Origin: CAVWDI01 sp046259385
Lineage (GTDB): Bacteria; Chloroflexota; Anaerolineae; Anaerolineales; UBA4823
Assembly: GCA_046259385.1 (NCBI GenBank)
Contig: JBJYWI010000175.1
Coordinates: 1-24,422 of the forward strand
DNA: 24,422 nucleotides
Reading direction: 5' to 3'
Positions 21,410 through 24,422 of this stretch are shown here, one piece after another (the first letter of the stretch is position 1; each line of letters begins with the position of its first letter). The position numbers and the translations under genes were made by a program. The notes under the pieces are model-generated. The model was not told the origin of the DNA and did no database searches. It saw only the letters and a list, made by a program, of their open reading frames with translations.

Positions 21410-22510
21410 TTAACGAATAGCCTCTTCTGTCTCCCTGTCGAAAATATGCATGTTCTCCATATTGAAAACGACCTGGACATTATCGTTGACTTTATACTGC
21501 GATCTGGGGTCAACCCGCGCAACAAAAACATTTTCTCCTGTCTTCAAATAGACGAAAATCTCGTTACCCATTAACTCCGTCACGTCTACGGTGCATTCGA
21601 CAGGTTGGGGGATGATACCGGGAGGTGTGAAATCGGGATTGTGAATATCCTCAGGACGTATGCCGAATATGATTGATTTGTCCAGATGTTCGGCATATGT
21701 ATCATTTCGTTTTTCTGGAATTTGCACATTAAATGTGCCTCCATCGACAATTATACGGCCATTGTCTCTGCGAAGCGTTCCCTGAAAGAAGTTCATTGCC
21801 GGTGAACCGATAAAGCCTGCTACGAAGAGATTGTCAGGTAGGTCATACAGAGTCTGGGGTGTATCAATTTGCTGCAAGATACCTTTCGTGATGACCGCAA
21901 TCCGGCTTGCCATGGTCATTGCTTCAACCTGGTCGTGTGTGACATAAATAAAAGTTGTTTGCAGTTCCTGATGTAATTTGTTGATGTTAGCGCGAGTCTC
22001 AACACGCAGCTTTGCATCCAGGTTGGATAATGGTTCATCGAAAAGGAAGACCTTTGGTTCACGGACGATTGCCCGTCCAACCGCAACCCGCTGGCGCTGA
22101 CCGCCAGACAATTGGCGCGGTTTTCGATCTAGCAGGTATTCGATGCCCAGAATCTCCGCGGCCACCTGAACTCTGCGTTTTATCTCTTCTTTTGGGGTCT
22201 TACGCAGTTTCAACCCAAAAGCCATATTGTCATAAACAGACATATGCGGGTAGAGTGCATAGGATTGGAAAACCATTGCGATATCACGATCTTTTGGAGC
22301 GACGTCATTGACCACCTGATCGCCAATTAATATACGCCCTTCTGATGTGTCCTCCAATCCTGCTAGGCACCGCAGTGCGGTGGTCTTCCCACATCCTGAT
22401 GGACCGACAAGGACAAGGAATTCTTTGTCCTCAATGAAGATGTCCAGATCGTTTACAGCGACGACATCTCCAAACCGCTTGTATACATGGTCATACGTTA
22501 CGCTTGCCAT
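21410..22510 (-). CDS. ugpC: Sugar ABC transporter ATP-binding protein (MsmK/UgpC/MalK type)
   Basis: 366 residues. Walker A GPSGCGKT (36-43), Q-loop Gln82, signature LSGGQ (134-138), Walker B VFLFDE (154-159), switch His192. After about residue 235 comes the OB/TOBE regulatory domain with FGIRPEDI, typical of carbohydrate-import ATPases. It powers CUT1-type importers for oligosaccharides or glycerol-3-phosphate on the inner face of the membrane. No permease or binding-protein gene is beside it, so it probably serves several importers, as MsmK/MsmX does. AAAGGAG lies 10 nt before the ATG. It has its own promoter and terminator, so it looks monocistronic. The exact symbol is by family convention. 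Confidence 0.92.
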   Translation of the reverse strand: MASVTYDHVYKRFGDVVAVNDLDIFIEDKEFLVLVGPSGCGKTTALRCLAGLEDTSEGRILIGDQVVNDVAPKDRDIAMVFQSYALYPHMSVYDNMAFGLKLRKTPKEEIKRRVQVAAEILGIEYLLDRKPRQLSGGQRQRVAVGRAIVREPKVFLFDEPLSNLDAKLRVETRANINKLHQELQTTFIYVTHDQVEAMTMASRIAVITKGILQQIDTPQTLYDLPDNLFVAGFIGSPAMNFFQGTLRRDNGRIIVDGGTFNVQIPEKRNDTYAEHLDKSIIFGIRPEDIHNPDFTPPGIIPQPVECTVDVTELMGNEIFVYLKTGENVFVARVDPRSQYKVNDNVQVVFNMENMHIFDRETEEAIR

Positions 22511-22554
22511 TGGTTGAGGTCTCCTTTCTCGACATACGGGGATATAGTGATTTC

Positions 22555-22583
22555 ATTATAGCTATACTTTAATAAAATGTAAA
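22555..22583 (-). promoter_or_regulatory. Sigma70-like promoter of the ABC ATPase gene
   Basis: On the minus strand, TTTACA (22578-22583), a 17-nt spacer, and a perfect TATAAT (22555-22560). A 10-bp palindrome TATAGCTATA (22557-22566) overlaps the -10. Confidence 0.68.
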
Positions 22584-22640
22584 TAAGACACCATGGATTA
22601 ATACCCTTCTTGGAAGTAAATTGGATTTGTTGGGTTTATC

Positions 22641-22669
22641 TTGCGGATTCTCCCAGCCCAATATACAAT
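22641..22669 (+). promoter_or_regulatory. mutS promoter, placed for a leaderless mRNA
   Basis: -35 TTGCGG (22641-22646), 17-nt spacer, -10 TACAAT (22664-22669). The ATG starts 7 nt after the last base of the -10, the normal distance to a transcription start, so the mRNA probably begins with AUG. No Shine-Dalgarno exists. Confidence 0.65.
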
Positions 22670-22675
22670 CAGATT

Positions 22676-24422
22676 ATGGCAAAAGAAAGTGTAACCCCCA
22701 TCAGGAAACAGTATCTTGAGATTAAACGCCAATATCCCGATGAGATATTGTTCTTCAGGCTGGGTGATTTTTACGAGACTTTCGATAACGATGCTGAGAT
22801 CGCGGCTCGTGAGCTTGATATCGTTTTGACATCGCGTAATGTCGCAAAAGGGACTCGTGTCCCCATGGCTGGAATTCCCCATCATGCGGCTGAAAATTAC
22901 ATTTCCAGGTTGATTGACCGCGGCTATCATGTGGCAATTTGCGAACAAATCGGGGAGCAACCGATTCGAGGGATATTTCCAAGAAAGGTCACCAGGGTGA
23001 TTACTCCGGGCACAGTCACTGATCCCGGAATGCTGCCTGGAGATCAAAATAACTACCTGGCATGTATTGTAAAAGAAGACCAGCCATCAGCTCGTGGAGG
23101 CAATGGTGGGGAATCAAAGCGGGTCGGTTTTGCTTATGTTGATATAACAACCGGGGAATTTGCAGTCACCGAATTTTCTGGTGAGGATGCCGATTTGCAT
23201 ATCAAAGCAGAGATTTCACGGCTTAAACCAGCGGAATTGTTATTTCCTGAGACGATTAATTTGGGGGATGGTTATGGGTCTGATTTGACTTCCTGGCCAG
23301 CATGGCGCTTTGAATCCGGCAGGTGCGAAGAGGAATTGCTGGATCATTTTGGGGTCGCTTCATTGGATGGATTTGGTTTGCGCGGCAGGTTGATGGGTAT
23401 TTCCGCCTCAGGCGGGATCATCCAGTACTTGGCGGAAACCCAGCCGTCCTCGCTTAAATTGTTATCTGCTCTGAAAACCTACGACCTCTCTGAATTTATG
23501 CACCTGGATTCAGCCACCCGCCGCAACCTGGAATTGACCGCTACAATCCGGGGAGGTAAATCCGGCGGCACCCTGTTGGATATTCTGGATCGCACAGTAA
23601 CGCCGATGGGTAAAAGGTTGATCCATGATTGGGTGAGCAAACCATTATTAGATGTCGGGCAGATTTCCAAGCGTCAGGACGGGGTAAGGGTATTTTTTGA
23701 AGATGGGATGCTCAGGACTGAATTGAAAGACCTTCTCAAGTCTATACCTGATATAGAAAGATTGGCGAATAGAATCGCCAGCAGCATTGCAATTCCACGT
23801 GACCTTGTCGCTTTACGCAATACTTTGAACATGATTCCCAAATTAATAGTACTACTCCAGGAGCAGGGAAGTGCTTTGGAACCGGTTCTACTGGGATTGA
23901 ATCCTTGCAGCGAAGAACTTTCACTTCTTGAAGGGGCGATCGCTGAAGATCCTCCAGCAACGCTCCAGCACTCTGGGGTGATTAAGAGAGGATTTTCGGA
24001 TGAATTGGATGGGGTTGTCGAGGGCTCCCGCCATGCAAGAGAATGGATTGCGGGATTGGAAAAGGTGGAACGTGATCGGACTGGTATCAAATCTTTAAAG
24101 GTCGGTTATAACAAGGTTTTCGGCTATTACATTGAGGTCACCCGCGCGAATTCTCCTCAGGTTCCTGCGGAGTATATCCGAAAACAGACCCTTGTAAATT
24201 CGGAACGTTTCATTACTCCTGAGATGAAAGAATACGAAGCGCTAGTCTTGAATGCTGAGGAAAGGATACACGAGATTGAAGCGCGATTATTTACTGAAAT
24301 TTGTTCCCAGCTTGCTGCTGGGGTTCATAGGATAATCGGGACAGCCAGGGCGGTTGCATTGCTGGATGTGTATGCATCCCTGGCAGAATCAGCGGTGATT
24401 GGGGGTTATGTTCAGCCCGAGG
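22676..24422 (+). CDS. mutS: DNA mismatch repair protein MutS (3' truncated by window)
   Basis: The first 582 codons are visible; the ATPase domain lies beyond the window. MutS finds mismatches and recruits the repair machinery. The N-terminal mismatch-binding domain has FFRLGDFYETF, containing the Phe-x-Glu motif whose Phe stacks on the mispaired base. RVPMAGIPHHAAENYISRLI and GYHVAICEQIGE follow, both standard for MutS1. The connector (VGFAYVDITTGEFAV), core (RNLELTATIRGG, GTLLDILDRTVTPMGKRL) and clamp region (VGYNKVFGYYIEVT) are all in order. It is transcribed away from the ABC ATPase gene. Confidence 0.95.
   Translation, partial: MAKESVTPIRKQYLEIKRQYPDEILFFRLGDFYETFDNDAEIAARELDIVLTSRNVAKGTRVPMAGIPHHAAENYISRLIDRGYHVAICEQIGEQPIRGIFPRKVTRVITPGTVTDPGMLPGDQNNYLACIVKEDQPSARGGNGGESKRVGFAYVDITTGEFAVTEFSGEDADLHIKAEISRLKPAELLFPETINLGDGYGSDLTSWPAWRFESGRCEEELLDHFGVASLDGFGLRGRLMGISASGGIIQYLAETQPSSLKLLSALKTYDLSEFMHLDSATRRNLELTATIRGGKSGGTLLDILDRTVTPMGKRLIHDWVSKPLLDVGQISKRQDGVRVFFEDGMLRTELKDLLKSIPDIERLANRIASSIAIPRDLVALRNTLNMIPKLIVLLQEQGSALEPVLLGLNPCSEELSLLEGAIAEDPPATLQHSGVIKRGFSDELDGVVEGSRHAREWIAGLEKVERDRTGIKSLKVGYNKVFGYYIEVTRANSPQVPAEYIRKQTLVNSERFITPEMKEYEALVLNAEERIHEIEARLFTEICSQLAAGVHRIIGTARAVALLDVYASLAESAVIGGYVQPE

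Noticed and set aside
22598..23047. 149-residue open frame on the minus strand opposite the start of mutS
   Set aside because: It lies over unmistakable MutS coding sequence and has no family motifs. It also covers the mutS promoter. Treated as a shadow.

Overview
The window looks like chromosomal DNA of a free-living bacterium, most likely a Chloroflexota member of the Anaerolineae type. This assignment is an inference from gene content: monoderm-style lipoproteins rich in Pro, Tyr and Glu, a DUF1461 membrane protein, a fused membrane/spermidine-synthase-like protein, a MsmK/UgpC-type ATPase, and no LPS or outer-membrane genes. No single marker proves it. Coding density is high. No tRNA, rRNA, CRISPR array or insertion sequence was seen.

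Layout. Bases 1-394 (+): 3' end of uvrC and a 40-residue one-helix membrane protein. 401-1324 (-): an XerC/D-like tyrosine recombinase whose frame is intact but whose active site has been lost. 1587-2045 (+): a small lipoprotein. 2124-3355 (-): a SanA/YdcF-type membrane protein overlapping an HD-domain hydrolase. 3484-7447 (+): folC and lon. 7457-16812 (-): one tight seven-gene run read alaS > GT-C membrane glycosyltransferase > polyprenyl-phosphate GT2 > wecD > wecE > ruvX > mltG. 17058-20130 (+): GT2 > membrane/SpeE-like fusion > DUF1461 (Lit-like) protein, closed by a strong bidirectional terminator. 20178-21047 (-): a second lipoprotein with its own sigma70-like promoter. 21410-22510 (-): an orphan sugar-ABC ATPase with clear promoter and terminator. 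22676-end (+): mutS, cut by the window edge.

How the genes work together. alaS, ruvX and mltG are neighbours in many bacteria (for example B. subtilis alaS-yrrK-yrrL). Here four genes sit between alaS and ruvX, overlapping or nearly abutting. They encode WecE (TDP-4-keto-6-deoxyglucose to TDP-Fuc4N), WecD (N-acetylation to TDP-Fuc4NAc), a GtrB/ArnC-like GT2 with two C-terminal membrane helices, and a large multi-spanning GT-C-like protein. The simplest reading is a self-contained module that makes an amino-deoxysugar, loads it on undecaprenyl phosphate and transfers it outside the membrane. This would be an enterobacterial-common-antigen precursor pathway wired to a different output, co-transcribed with the wall enzyme MltG.

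Other signals. folC and mutS each have the same promoter, TTGCGG-N17-TACAAT, ending 9 and 6 nt before the ATG with no usable Shine-Dalgarno, which suggests leaderless mRNAs. Neighbouring genes (both lipoproteins, the ABC ATPase, the recombinase) have normal Shine-Dalgarno sites. The DUF1461 protein carries two His 72 residues apart in the expected motifs of the lipoprotein transacylase Lit, and its gene converges on a lipoprotein gene.
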